Shown: positions 32,500 to 44,429 of the stretch, in pieces
Numbering within the stretch: the stretch's first letter is position 1
How the letters are laid out: each line of letters opens with the position of its first letter
Source: Ascaphus truei
Taxonomy: Eukaryota > Chordata > Amphibia > Anura > Ascaphidae
NCBI GenBank assembly: GCA_036426205.1
Contig: WSYH01001916.1
Location: forward strand, 37,970 to 101,969
DNA: 64,000 bases
Direction of reading: 5' to 3'
Program-made: the position numbers and the translations under genes
The notes under the pieces: generated by a model
Database searches by the model: none
Seen by the model: only the letters and a program-made list of their open reading frames with translations
Told to the model about the DNA's origin: nothing

Positions 32500-35400
32500 G
32501 TATGGTGTGCTAGTGTGTGTGTGTGTGTTGTGTGTTTGATTGTCGTATGTGGTGTGATGCTGTGTGTGTGGTGCCATGATTTTGTGATTTGAGTGTGTCG
32601 TGTGTGTGTGTTGTGCCTTTGTGCATGTCGTGTAGCTGTGTCGTGTGTATTTGTCTCCTCCTCCATCTCCTCCCATTATAGCTCAAATTTCTCCTGATAT
32701 CTCTTCATGAGCCGTCTCACTCTCCCTGTCTCAATCCCCTCTCCTCTCTCTCTCTTCATCCTCTCCGGCCAGTGCTCCCGCCCTCCCCGCAGCCCTTGTG
32801 CTTCCAGCTCTTCGCTCCGTGTCCGCCTCACCCCTGGCGAATGTCCTCCATTCCGTCATGTCGTAGCATCTCCCGGTTGTTTTCTTTTCCATCCCGCCCC
32901 AGCATTCTGCAATTGTAACCCTGCATAGCCACAGTGCGGTTCCTCTCTCTGCCGGCAGGTCGAACATACAGTCATCCACTTTCTCGTCTGCCTTCTCTCA
33001 CTTCCGATTTGAGTCATCCGTGCGGCAAGATAGTTACTCTGGACTTGCTCGTCAGCATCCGGGATCAGTTTCTCAGATGCCTGCGTACGTCTACTCTGCG
33101 GTACTAAATCAGTTACGCGTCTCAAATCAATCGTCAGTCTGCGTCTCCGTCAATTGCTGAGTTCTCGAACTACAATTTGCGGACATCCTGTCTGGCGTCG
33201 GGAGTGCCGGTCGTGGTTCGGGCTCTTGCGGGGGCCCTCCAGATACCCCTAGCCGTGTGAGTCCAATGCGATATGCATGAAATAATGAGGTTCTTCAGGT
33301 ATTAGGTTCCTTACCCTTTTTTAATTTTAACTAGACAATTATGTCCGGGAGGGTCACCCTATATGCGTCCAATTACTATATATATATAATCTCTATACAT
33401 CATAATACTGCAATAGATCTCATTCACATCTCGCCCTTATTCCCATAGTAGACCTGTCATAATATATAGTTTGCTTCGTGTCTGCGACTTCCCGCCACCG
33501 GGGGAGAAGGGGGGGGTCGCCAGCCTAGCACTAGGCATATGATGAGATCAAATTACGACCCTCCCCCGCCGGGAGAGCAGTAGAGAGATGCGGTCAGGGC
33601 ACCCTATTTCTCTCCCATCCCTACTGATAACATGCCCTACTCCGCAACCGTCACTTCCTTGCGCCGCCCACCCCTCTTCCTCCCACCCCGCCGAACCCCC
33701 TCCCCAATAAACTATAAAAAAAAACAATACTATATATGTAAGTCATTGTGGGGTGGGGTGTATATTACTTGGGGTGGGTATGGATTTTTTTTAGTCATTT
33801 GGGAGGTGTGACAGTTTTGGGCCTTGAGGGTGGTGTGGGGTTTTTGTTATATATCTGTGGTTGGTGAGACCGGACTAGTGCGTGCGGCGGGCGCCTTCCG
33901 GAGGGTGAGTGCGGAAACGAGGGAGTGAGTGGAAGCAGGGGAGGGAGACATACATGCGAGGCGGAATGGTTGACACGACGGAAGAGGAGAGGAAATACAT
34001 GGGAAAAGGGGGGAAGAAGGGAGGGGACCTTGTGAGATGTGAAATGGGGTGGGGGCGTCCCTGCTTAAAATTGTTTGTCCCGGGCCCCGTTCTTTGCGGG
34101 AGCTACTTCGGTTCATTTTATTGGCAGTTTGGATTCTGATCTTTGAAGCCCGTCATTGGTAGCTTTAACCATTGTTCAGTCTTGACAGTGTATTAAAACT
34201 AGTTGGTTTGTAAAATCCAGTGGATGGAAGGAAGTAACATAATTATGCCCGTAAAGCTATTAGTAAGACACACACCTACAGTAGTATATGGGATACAATT
34301 TTTTGAGCACATTCCATAGAAAAGAACATTAGGAACTAGACAGAGTGCAGAGAACGGATCATAGCACTACCAATTAATAAAAAGGGATGGATAATCTAAT
34401 TATGGAGATAGCTAGCGCTAATTAGATTTGTTACATTAGAAATCTCAACATATATTGCGTAGATTTTCTTGCTGTGAAAAAAGCTTGGACATAAATGAGT
34501 AGCAAGGGTTCTGGCTCTCCTAAAAGAAACAGCTTGGGACCAGAATCAATGTTTTAAGAGATGTATTGAGTTTCAGAACATTCCAATGTTTATGAATGAT
34601 AGCTTTAATTTGATAAGCCTGATGGCTATATTGAGTAATAAACAGTGGCACCTCAGAAAACTGTGTGTGTATGTATATTAATCGAAAACTGTTAAGAAAA
34701 TGTCTTTGGAACTAATAGAACAGATCTATCCCGTCAATGTACACCATACAGCGCCATACTGTATTACAGGCCATGAGCTGTGGAGAATAACAAGCTTATG
34801 GAGTCTTCAGAGGTGGAGGATCCGGAGGCGCCAGTAACTATAACAGGCTGTTGGATAATAGATATAGATTTAAAGGGAGCAAGAAATTGGACTATAGGCA
34901 AATGTCCACCGACAAAGTACAGGGCTGACTCAGAAGAAGTGACGGTGGAGGGTGGGTCGATCAACATCGACAAAACAGGAGCGAGATGCGGAATGGGGGG
35001 GACCAAGAGCCGGGAGAAGAAAGTTCTGGGAAAAAGATCGGGTACGAATCGGCTGGGGGTGTGATGGTCCGGCGAGTTGGCCAATAAGTTAGTTACATAT
35101 GCCGATTATAAAGAAAATCTCAATTAATCTGCTATACATACCCAAAAAGCATTTCCCAAATGGGTGGGTCGAGTCCCGGCAAACCTCGGGCCACGGCACA
35201 CTAGACGGCTCGAAACGAGGGGAGCCAGTGTAAAAGAGTTGGGCGCGGTGAGGGTACAGTGGTTGGAGGTTCTAGAATAAGAGGGGTAAAATTCGGGCGG
35301 GGCGGAACATTTGAGAGAGGCCGCAAACATCATATGACCATGACAGATCTAGCATTTCCTTAGGCTCTTTTTCAGTCCGTTGCGGCAAGAGGAAGAACAG

Positions 35401-37450
35401 CGTATGGCCCACCGGACCGCACTCAATTAAAACACCATTGTGGCGATTCACCCCGCTGTCCCGCCGCGCGTTCAATTTGGGGTGGACTAAAAAGCCGAGG
35501 AGAGGCCATGAAAGGTGGGGGGTTATGAGAAGAGAATTAAGTCGGGGGAAGACGAGGGAAAAGGGGGAGGGAGGGGGGCAGGTATTAACAGAAAGAACAG
35601 GAAAGACGAGTTGGGAAGGGAAGAGACGATGTGGTGGAATAGTCGGCGGGCTAAGGGCAGGGAAACAGGCGGGAGAGTGGTAGGAAACTGAAGAGGCGAA
35701 CGCGTAAGGCGTGTCAACTTTTACCAATCCGGGGGTGTGTCCACGCTACCAGAGGGAGCGACCATTGCCCAGTACCACAGGTGGGCCAATAGTGACTTCA
35801 AGCATGGAAAACAGGCGACCAGACAAAGAGAACATTAAGGGCGAGGGACAGGCCAGAAGAGTAATAAAGAGTGGCACGCAATAAAAACGGAAAGAACAAA
35901 ACGAAGTTGTCGTATCCTGAAAACGTGGGAGGAACAGGGGGATGGGAATAGGGGACAGGAGTACGAAGCGAACAAATAAGATGACTCGCGGGAAGACGCA
36001 ACAACTCCAGGCGGGGCAACAAGTCTGAAATGCAAAATGTCACGATAGTCGATGAAGGAGGGGGGGTATTACAGGAATACCGTCTAAGGTGAGGTAATAC
36101 CAACGAAGCGATAAACGTGTAGAGTGGCAGATTGATAAACAATGGTACGGGAGTGTAAAAGAAAGGCAAACGGGGAGGAACTGTAACAAAGGAGGGTAAG
36201 AATAGAGGAAGCGGGGTTCGGAGGCACCTAAGCGGTCGGGGTCGTGCCGCGGGTATCCTCTCCCCCCTGCTCCAAACGGAGGACGAGAGGAAAGTAACAG
36301 CTCCCTCTGGGCTGCCCGCACGTTACAATGAGGGAGGGTGTGAAGTACAAAAATTGCGGATGGCAAGCGTTACATATGTGGCAATAAATGGGCCACCAAG
36401 CGAAAACTAGAGGGAGAGGCAGGGAGTATAATGAAACACGGAGGATGTAGACGTGCAAACAACAATGATAAAAGTGGGGTCAACAGAATGTAGACAAAAG
36501 GGGGGGGCGAAAAAAATAGGAGCACGGTGGGAGACGAAGTAGGAGAACCAAAGGACGCCGCACGGGACTCACTGGGGTTAGCAGTGTTCTACAGAAGACA
36601 TCCGGGGGAAAGGGGAAAGGAACGTGCTGAGTAGATGAAGGATAGGCGAAGCGGGCAGACAGGAATCAGGAGGACCAAGACTGAAAGTAAAAAAGAGGCG
36701 TGAAAGAGAGAAGAGGGAGAATAAAGAAAAGACGGGCGTTGAAACGCTGGCAGGAGATGGAGTGGAAGGGCCGAAGAAAAGTCCGTGGACGAAATAAACA
36801 AGTTAGGTAAAAGGCCGAGTCCGAGAGTGAAAAAGTCCGAGCGCAAGGGGGCAGAAAGGAAAGTCTGGGACAAGAGGTGGCGAGCAGAGTAAAAAATTAC
36901 GAAAGGAAAAAGATCTATAAATTCAGACCCGAAAGCAAGGTCCTAGCGTAGAAGTCCGTGCGCTCGTACGGGAGAGAGAACCGGGATCTCGTAATCTCCC
37001 CACCTTTTCCCAAGGGCAGGGCGACGGGCGAAGCTGCCGTGAGCCGCCTTAGAAGGGGAGGAAAGACATAGCCCTGGGAATAATATCGGAGAGCAGCAAT
37101 TGCCCAAGCTGGCGCAGGGTTGCGTGATTGGGCTGGCATTTGGGCAACGCGACCCGCTCGTAGGTGGGGGGTCCAGAAGAACAGCCGCGGTGAGGAGAGT
37201 GCACCGTAGAAGCCTGCTGCCTTAAGGCGGTAGTACGCGGATCAATAAACCCTAACACGGTCCCGACAATAACGGGCTCCCTCCAGGAGTCAGACCGTAT
37301 ATATCCGGCCATTAGGTGATATCAGTGGGTGGGCAGCACGGCAAAAGCTTCCATGTCTGGCTTAAGCTCCTTCCCCTACCCAGTCACTCGCCCCTCTAGT
37401 CACCCCCATTATCCCATTCCAGTTGTCTCCGCAATAGTTGTGATTCCCGG
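32500..37450. other. Low-complexity and noisy region; possible poor assembly
   Basis: The region begins with GT- and TC-rich sequence (32500-32900) and mixed sequence. At 34140-34780 there is an ordinary-looking AT-rich island. From 34790 to 37300 it is strongly purine-rich on the plus strand and irregular, without clean repeat units. Long minus-strand frames here are Leu/Pro/Ser-rich because of the pyrimidine bias and show no domain. I see no gene. The irregular composition between two clean minisatellites could be highly mutated satellite or uncorrected sequence. Confidence 0.5.
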
Positions 37451-37499
37451 GGTAACACTCTAGCAGAGTCCGCGGGCCGTTGGTCTCGAGCCCGGTGAA

Positions 37500-38070
37500 G
37501 CCCACCCTACCTCACCCCCACACCGTGTCCGCTGTGCCCCCATCCTCCAACCCACACCAGTGTCCCTTCCCCCCCTCCCCACCCACCCAAGTGTTCCCTG
37601 GCCCCCGCCTAAACCCCCCCCACCCACCTGTCCATTGACCCCCTCCCTATGCCACCCCCACCCAGTGTTCGCACCTGGCTCCCCTCTCGCCCATCCCAGC
37701 CCCCACCCAAGTTCCCTTTCCCCCTCGACCCACGCAACCCGCCCAGTGTCCCTGACCCCCTGATTATCCCGGCCCCCAAGTGTCCCACCCACCCAAGTGT
37801 CCCTGCCCCCTGTCTCCCACCCACCCGTGTCCCTGGCCCCCTTCCTCCCACCCACCAAGTGGTCCCTTGCCCCCTCCCTCCCACCCACCAAGTGTCCCTG
37901 GCCCCATCCCTCCCACCCACCCAAGTGTCCCCTGGCCCCCTAACGTGTCCCTGCCCCCTCCCACCCACCCAAGTGTCCTGGCCCCCTCCCCCCTCCCACC
38001 CACGTGTCCCTGGCCCCCCCCCTCCCCCCCCCACCCAAGTTGTACCCTGCCCCCCCCCCCTCTCCATCCC
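37500..38070. repeat. C-rich minisatellite, about 30 bp unit
   Basis: Repeated units of the form CCCTCCCACCCACCCAAGTGTCCCTGGC with small length variation, about 18 copies. The Gly/Trp-rich minus frames and Pro-rich plus frames (37460-38271) are its translations. Confidence 0.88.
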
Positions 38071-38109
38071 CCCACACCATATGGTTCCCTGTCCCCAACA
38101 CAGTCACTG

Positions 38110-38711
38110 ACATCCGTTGTGCCCTGTATTCACTGTTTGTGTCTGTGTGCGTATAGGGAGAGCGAGTGTGGTGTGTGTATCGTGTCTGTGTGTGTGTTTC
38201 TGTGTGTATCTGTTCAGTGTGTGTGTGTGCTGTGTGATGATCAGTGTCTGTGTGTATCATATAAGTGGTAAGTGTGTGTGTGTGTGTGTTGTGTGTGTGT
38301 GTGTTGTGTGTGATGTGTGTGGTGTGTGTTGTGGTGTTATGTGTTGTCGTGTGTGTGTGTGTGTGTCGCTTGCTACTGTGTGGTGTACAGTGTCTGTGTG
38401 GTTGTGCATGTGGTGTTGGTGTGTGTACTCAGTGTTGTAGGTGTGTGTGGTGTATGTGCAGTGTCCTGTGTGGCTGGCGTGTGTGTCAGTGGCTGGTGTG
38501 TGTCAGTGTCTGCGTGTGTGTATCAGTGGCTCTGTGTGTGTATCAGTGTTTGTGTCAATGGCTGCGTGTGTCAGTGCGCTGGTTGTGTGTGTGTATCTGT
38601 TTGTGTGTGTGTATCCAGTGGCTGTGCTGTTGTATCGTGGCTGTGTTGATGTATCAGAGGCTGTGTGTGTGTGTGTGTAGTGTATCAGTGGCTGTGTGTG
38701 TATCAGTGTCT

Positions 38712-38761
<50 letters not shown>

Positions 38762-38800
38762 TGTGTGTTTGTATATCAGTGGCTGTGTGTGTGTCTGTGC
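38110..38800. repeat. TG-rich microsatellite and TGTATCAGTGGCTG repeats
   Basis: Interspersed (TG)n with repeats of GTGTATCAGTGGCTGTGTG, including an uninterrupted TG run at about 38713-38758. Cys/Val-rich frames are its translation. Confidence 0.9.
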
Positions 38801-38891
38801 AGGCCCTATAGGCGATAAATTTTTTAGTGGGTCACGAAAAAGAAGTTAAAAAATAACCGGGTCACGGAAAAAAAAGTTTGGGAAACCCTGT

Positions 38892-39409
38892 GCTAATATG
38901 TTTGATTAATATGTGAGTTTTTCTTGTTTATATATATATATATATATTTTTTTTTTATATATATATATATTTATTTATGGTTACATTCGTTGTATGTTAT
39001 GATAACTCTTGATGGTTGGATTCGTGGCTGTTTTTATGGCTGTTCCCTAATGCACATTAGGTCAGGTTGGCGTTGGTTTACTTACCCCTAAGACATATGT
39101 GTGATATATTCTTTTTCTCCTTACTCTGCACTTGTTGCTGACTTTGGCAGCAGGAAGTGCTATCCATTTTAGCTGAAGGTAACTCTATCACAAGATCACT
39201 CTGAAGGTCCTATTATTTTAATTTCTCACCTATGTTTTTGGGTTAAGTACATTTATGTTGAACAATATGCAGATTCATATAGTTTTCAAAATATGTGACT
39301 TTTATCTGTGTTTAGAGAAATGGCATCAGATAATGCGATGTGGCCTAATGGCTGCCATTATGTGGGCACTTCATATAGAACTTGACAAATCATCTGTAAG
39401 AATGTCACT
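38892..39409. other. Unassigned DNA with a TA/T tract
   Basis: It contains (TA)n-T10-(TA)n at 38928-38970. No gene or recognised element. Confidence 0.5.
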
Positions 39410-40222
39410 CCAAATAAGATCTCTTAATGTCTAGGGGTTAAACTCCTTTAGCAAACGAAAACGAACTTTTTCAGAATTTAAATCACTTAAAAGTACCATT
39501 TTAAAAGGGACAAATAACCCAAGATGTCATATATAGTAAACCCAAGATATATCGTATTCTGAAGCTTCTTCATTTCTTCCAGAAGAAAGCGAATTGGAGC
39601 GAGTATCTTATTTAGTTTTCAATTCAAGACATTGACGCCAAAAAAGACTCTGAATGTAGATATATTTTTGGTAAAGGAAAGTACAAGGGGAAATACCTCA
39701 ATTTTGCAAAATGTATATTCCCCCAATGTCAGGTACAATGTATGGAGCATGTGAAGTTGCGATTGCATTTATTTTAAAGTAGGTGCCTCTAGGAGGGGAT
39801 TTCAATCTAGCTCTCAATCCTACAATATTTACTTCCAGTGGGATCAGCAGAACAAGCAAAAAGTAGACTAAGCGTATTAACAAACTTTTGAACCAGTTTT
39901 CTCTGATAGACACAATGAGTATACTAAATCCATCTGGGAATAACTACACCTTTTTATTCACACCCACACGACAGTTAGACCAGGATTGACTATAGTTTGA
40001 TAGCGTAGTGTTCTATCGGTAGAATCAAAAGGGTCAATATTGGGAATATCCCGTGGTCAGACAATGCTCCAGTGGAATTACTGTAGGCGTACATATTGAG
40101 TTTAATAGATCTCATATAGGGTAATAGTTGTTGAGATTTAATTAAACTCTTTTGAAATACCTAGAAATTGAATTGACAATACAAAAAGCATTAATGAATT
40201 ACTTAAAAGAAAATTATGTGGA
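39410..40222 (+). pseudogene. L1-B endonuclease domain
   Basis: Plus-strand fragments read GLNSFSKRKRTFSEF (about 39433-39480), GGDFNLALNPTIF (about 39795-39833), LLNQFSLIDTMSILNPSGNNYTF (39880-39950) and a later segment equivalent to IGNIPW-SDNAPVEL (about 40040-40080). These are the N-terminal strand, the GDFN motif and the SDH-like motif of APE-type L1 endonucleases. The domain is broken by stops and frame changes. Confidence 0.8.
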
Positions 40223-40234
40223 AGATATATACCC

Positions 40235-40970
40235 GAACACAAAACCCCAGCAAGCTCGTTTGGGAACCCCTGGGCCCCCACAAAATATATGTATGTATTT
40301 AAGTGTCAAAATGGAGTGCTATTGAACATGGCATATGTATACAACAGACGACAGAGAAGCCCAATGCTACATCCAACATGACAGAAATACACAGTAAAAT
40401 ACTTATATATTCTCTTCAAAAATGGTCATTTAGTTTAACCCTTTGGCCAAAGCGTTGTAAGCTTGCGAGCCACGACAAGGCAGACAAGTCCTAACACTAC
40501 CAGATAAAATACTAATATACCTCCATTTTGACACTTAAATACATACATATATTTTGTGGGTGCTCAGGGGTTCCCAAAAAGAGCTTGCTGGGGTTTTGTG
40601 TTCTGTTAACCTATTCTCTGCTGTTTCAGCTGTTGAGGGTTGGTGGCTCCTCCTTCCCAGGTTTTAAGCCTGCCCCTCCCCACTTCCCAAGTTAGCAGGT
40701 CCTTTTATTCTACTGGATATAGATCCAATGTGGTCTTTCTCCCTCCTAATAGAGGTAAATGAGACTTTTAATCCTAATAGAGGTATATTAGTATTTTATC
40801 TGGTAGTGTTAGGACTTGCGAACAGGTGTCTACCTTGTCGTGGCTCGCAAGCGTACAACGCTTTGGCCAAAGGGTTAAACTAAATGACCCTTTTTCAAGA
40901 GAATATATAAGTATTTTACTGTGTATTTATGTCATGTTGGGTGTAGCATTGGGCTCCTCTGTCGTCTGTT
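40235..40970. mobile_element. Fold-back (nested inverted repeat) insertion with 12-bp TSD
   Basis: Flanked by AGATATATACCC (40223-40234) and AGATATACACCC (40971-40982), 11 of 12 identical, with L1-B reading on across the site. Two nested inverted pairs are visible: 40240-40314 with 40526-40604 (sharing CAAAATATATGTATGTATTT) and 40325-40525 with about 40785-40968 (sharing CTTTGGCCAAAG and the CACGACAAGG block). No coding sequence is present. The long duplication is unlike most DNA transposons and closer to PLE or LINE insertion. Confidence 0.75.
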
Positions 40971-40982
40971 AGATATACACCC

Positions 40983-43900
40983 AGATACATTGTGAGAAGA
41001 GCATACAAATTTAATCAGGGATGTTTTTATTTAGCAAATAACTCTAAAAAATAAAAAAGGAGAGATACAGAAATATTGACCCTGAGTAAGACAATTCAAG
41101 ATTTAGAAACGAGCCATAAGTGTAATGCCAATATGATTTTGGCAGAGCTTCTAACAGCAAGCGATAGAGTGTATTTAATTGACTAACTACCCATAATATA
41201 GAAAAATCATTATTATTGTTAAAACATACATTTGACATAAAAGTTACAAAATAGACAGACTCTTGGACAATCAACTTAAGCGTGAGCAAAGTCTGTTTAT
41301 GGGTCCAAGCTAATTGTTGACTAAATTAATTTGAAAGGAGTTTCGACTGTTCTTTGCCAGACTAAATAATCTTGCATCAAATCAAAATAATGATGAAGAT
41401 CAAATTGAAACTAGTACTGTATTAGCAAATTTTTGAATTGTGTCAAACTTCAAACACTTATTATGAATGCTAAACTAACTCTTGATTCTCATATCCCCAT
41501 AGAAGAGATTGATAAAGTCATTAAAGAGTTGCCTGCCAGGAGAGCCTGTGAACAGATGGGTTTCCACATTTTAGTATTTAGATTCTGGCAAAAATATTAG
41601 CCAACAGAGTAAATAAGTATTTACTGTACATGATACATTTGGACCAAGTTGGTTTTATACCGAAGCGTGAAGCTAAAGACAATACAAGGTGAATAATAAA
41701 CATTATTAATCATATTCAAACAGTCAACTCTAACCCAATGATGATCTCCATAGATGCTGAAAAATCATTCAACAGTGTCATCTCAAAATATATGCTTTGT
41801 CTGTTAGAGCATATGGGGTTTGGAAGAATGTTAATTCAATATATCAAAGAACTATATAAGGACCCCATGGCCAGGGCTAGTGCAAGGGTATTTGTCACCC
41901 TAAGCAAATCTTCAGCCATCCACCTCCCTCCCCTAAAAAAACATCCCCCAATTTAAAAAAAAAATCTTTTACATGTTCGTTGGACTTGTCCAAACCAAGA
42001 GAATTCTCTCTCTTACTCGCCCAACCCCATTCCCCTTATCTCTTCCACCAATCTCATTCTCACTCCCTTTTCATCCTCACCACCTTTTCAATCTTCACCT
42101 CCTCTGTATCCTCTCACCCCCTCTTCATCCTCTCTCATGCCTGTTTCCTCTTCTCCACCCTTGCATCCTCACTCACCCCGCTCATTCTTTCTCACCCCAC
42201 TCATCATGCTCTATCCCCCCCCCCTCATTTAAAATTCCCTACTTGGCTGTGGAGGACCTCCATAGCCCTAGAAGTTCTCACATTCTTCCTGTTGTTCAAG
42301 GTCGGAGTGCTGTAGTGTCCTCTGCCACACACGCCACCGCCATCCTCATCAGTGCATGCTTCCTCCTCCGCTCTGCTACTGCTCTGTTCCTGGCCTCCTC
42401 CTTCTGCCATCACCTGCTTCACCCTCTACTGCCTCCCAAAATGTGCCGCCCTAGGACGCCTGGTGGTTGCACCAGCCCTGCCTCCTCACCAGCTTCCCTC
42501 CACATGCTCTCCTCCTCACCAGCTTCTACCCCACATATTCCCCTCCAGCTTCTCCCCACATGCTCTTCTCTCCAGCTTCTCCCCTACATGTTCCCCCTCC
42601 CCCCCTCCTTTCCTCCTCCCCCCCCCCTTCCCCCCCCCCCCCCCCTCTCGTTCCCCCGCCCCCCCCCTCTCGTTCCCCCGCACCCCCACTCTTTCCCCCC
42701 ACCTCTCACCCACCTCTCTCCACCTTACTCCATTTTTACACACATCCTCCTCTGTTTTTCCCCCCTACCTCCTTCATTTTACCCCCCCTTCATCTTTACC
42801 TCAACCTCCCTCCCCCATTTTTACATAGCCCCCCTCTCTTTTACATCCCACTCTTACCCTTAATAGCAGTTTCTGCACAGCATATTGAAGGGCAAGGAAA
42901 ACATGTGGTAGATGTAGTAGGATCACAACGAAGGCAATTTAGGCCTTACTATTGGCCTGGCAAGCCTTGTGATAGTTCCTGCTGCAGTGGAGTGCGGCAG
43001 CAACGTGGAACACATGTGGCAGAGGTAAGCAGCCTGCTCTGCTCCCGGCCTCCTGCGAGTCATGCTGCTTTAGCCGGGCTCCAACATGTGCTCCCCTAGG
43101 TGACTGCCCGTGGCTAGGGTCAAGGTAAATGGGCAGTTCTCAGACTCCTTCAAAATTCTAAATAGAACACGACAGGGCTGTCCATTATCCCCTTTGATTT
43201 TTGCCTTGGTCATAGAAGACAGCTTAGCTGATTAGATAACAAATCACCCGGATATTTCAGGTATAATGTAGGATTTGCTCACCTATACCTCCAAGGAATT
43301 ATTATTAATTTTTTAAGAAGAGTGCAAGATTTTCCTCTTTCAAAGACATTTTGAATTTCCTCAATTATGACACACTCTCAATGGAGGTCTCTGTATGCAT
43401 TCTGATATTCTCATGTGATTCTTGTGTTAAAGATCTTTCAATCCAGAATTACTTGAGCACTCACACACTATTTTGACTATAATGTAGGAGAAAAGAGAGC
43501 AGAAAATAGCATTGTATGTAGATGTTATCTTTTTAATTGTGACTAATCCACTGATACAGTATCTATGCCAAATATAATGAAGATTTTTTATGATTTTGGA
43601 CAAGAAGCTAATTTTGAGATTAACTTGTCCAAATTTCTAAAGGTTAGTTTTTCTGACTTAACTACTGAGAAAATGAAAACAGACTTCCTGTTTCAGTGAA
43701 CCAACAAATCCATTAAAGATCTGGGTACTCAAATCACACCATGTGCTTGCTGGCAAGCTGTTCCAAGCTAACTATATCCCATTATAAAAGGCAATAGAGA
43801 ATGATTTGAAAGACTGGAATGAATATATTATATTCTGGATAGGCAGGATTAATTGTATCAAGATAAACATGTTACCGATATTGCTATATGTGTTTCAAAC

Positions 43901-44420
43901 GATCCCTATTCGAATTCTTAAAAACATTATACTGTATCACATCTCTTCAGTATACAATTGGCAAATTCGTATGGGTTCACAAGAAGCCAAGCATAAATAT
44001 AAAAACCCTGTACAGTCAAACTCCAAGGAGGGTTGGGCCTGTCCAATATTAATAAATGCTACCTGTCGACTCCTTATCAATTCCTCATTGGCATCACTGC
44101 TCTAAAATTAAACTATGGGTGGCAATAGAAAACTAATTTTGTAAAGAATTGCAAATGGGGGCAGCAACCTGGCTGGGGAAAATGCCCGACCAAAATATTT
44201 GTATGAGCATCCTACTAGAGGGGCAACCCCAAAACTGTGATGAAGTCTGTTGCTCACTACCTTTCCCTCATCCCTAACTAGCATATGTGGAAATCCTGAT
44301 TTCACTCCTAGATTATGTACGCAAACTTTTATAAGCTGGAAACGGCAGGTATAAACAACATTACCAATTTACCTTTTATAGATAAACTAAATCCCTTTCA
44401 ATACTTTGAGAAGAATTTTG
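40983..44420 (+). pseudogene. L1-B ORF2 linker and reverse transcriptase, split by a hAT-like element
   Basis: After the fold-back element the linker continues (KTIQDLETSHK near 41090). The RT then reads ILANRVNKYL, LDQVGFIPKREAKDNTR and MMISIDAEKSFN (41600-41780), through MLIQYIKELYKDPMA up to 41870. It resumes after the insertion with [20 protein letters not shown] (43120-43180). The catalytic YADD position reads YVDV (about 43515-43526), an inactivating change. The later GGLGLSN segment (about 44030) matches the L1 'GGLGLP' block. Function in the family: target-primed reverse transcription. Confidence 0.82.
41877..43110. mobile_element. hAT-like non-autonomous element, pyrimidine-rich, 9-bp TSD
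   Basis: L1-B coding sequence is duplicated at the edges: TGGCCAGGG (41868-41876) and TGGCTAGGG (43111-43119), 8 of 9 identical. Removing the insert brings the RT codons into register, which confirms the boundaries. The ends contain CACCCTAAG and (reverse-complemented) CACCTAGGG, the common hAT-like terminal theme. The interior 41990-42860 is C/T-rich with irregular copies of CTCCTCACCAGCTTCT. Its long Pro/Ser/His frames (41973-43099) are compositional. The duplication length supports hAT; no transposase remains. Confidence 0.7.
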
Positions 44421-44429
44421 CAGTTTCAA

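Larger units (their letters stand above)
29760..38891 (-). mobile_element. Large GC-rich minisatellite composite (copy B of the element at 2268)
   Basis: In minus orientation the right end reads CAGGGTTTCCCAAAC (38891 leftwards), similar to the CAGTGTTTCCCAAA start of copy A. The interior has TG-rich sequence (38110-38800), a C-rich minisatellite (37500-38070), a noisy block (32500-37450), the TATATGTATTGGGG minisatellite (31552-32490) and a C-rich block with a CA microsatellite (29770-30140). The element is interrupted by the solo LTR 30162-31551. No transposase or other gene is visible. Left limit is approximate. Confidence 0.45.

Noticed and set aside
31265..32513. Long Trp/Tyr/Gly/Leu-rich plus-strand reading frames
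   Set aside because: They are translations of the 28-31-bp TATATGTATTGGGG minisatellite and flanking LTR; the repeat period sets the residue pattern and there is no independent coding evidence.
34764..37312. Leu/Pro/Ser-rich minus frames that look membrane-protein-like
   Set aside because: Caused by purine-rich plus strand in a noisy region; no signal peptide, domain or consistent start.
37560..38060. Regular repeats that could suggest a CRISPR array
   Set aside because: Units are contiguous without unique spacers, C-rich and in a vertebrate genome; this is a minisatellite.
37460..38271. Gly/Trp-rich and Pro-rich frames on opposite strands
   Set aside because: Both are translations of the C-rich minisatellite at 37500-38070.
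38117..38849. Cys/Val-rich frames
   Set aside because: Translation of (TG)n and TGTATCAGTGGCTG repeats.
41973..43099. 296- and 210-residue Pro/Ser/His-rich frames
   Set aside because: Lie wholly inside the hAT-like insertion and follow its C/T-rich composition in all three frames.
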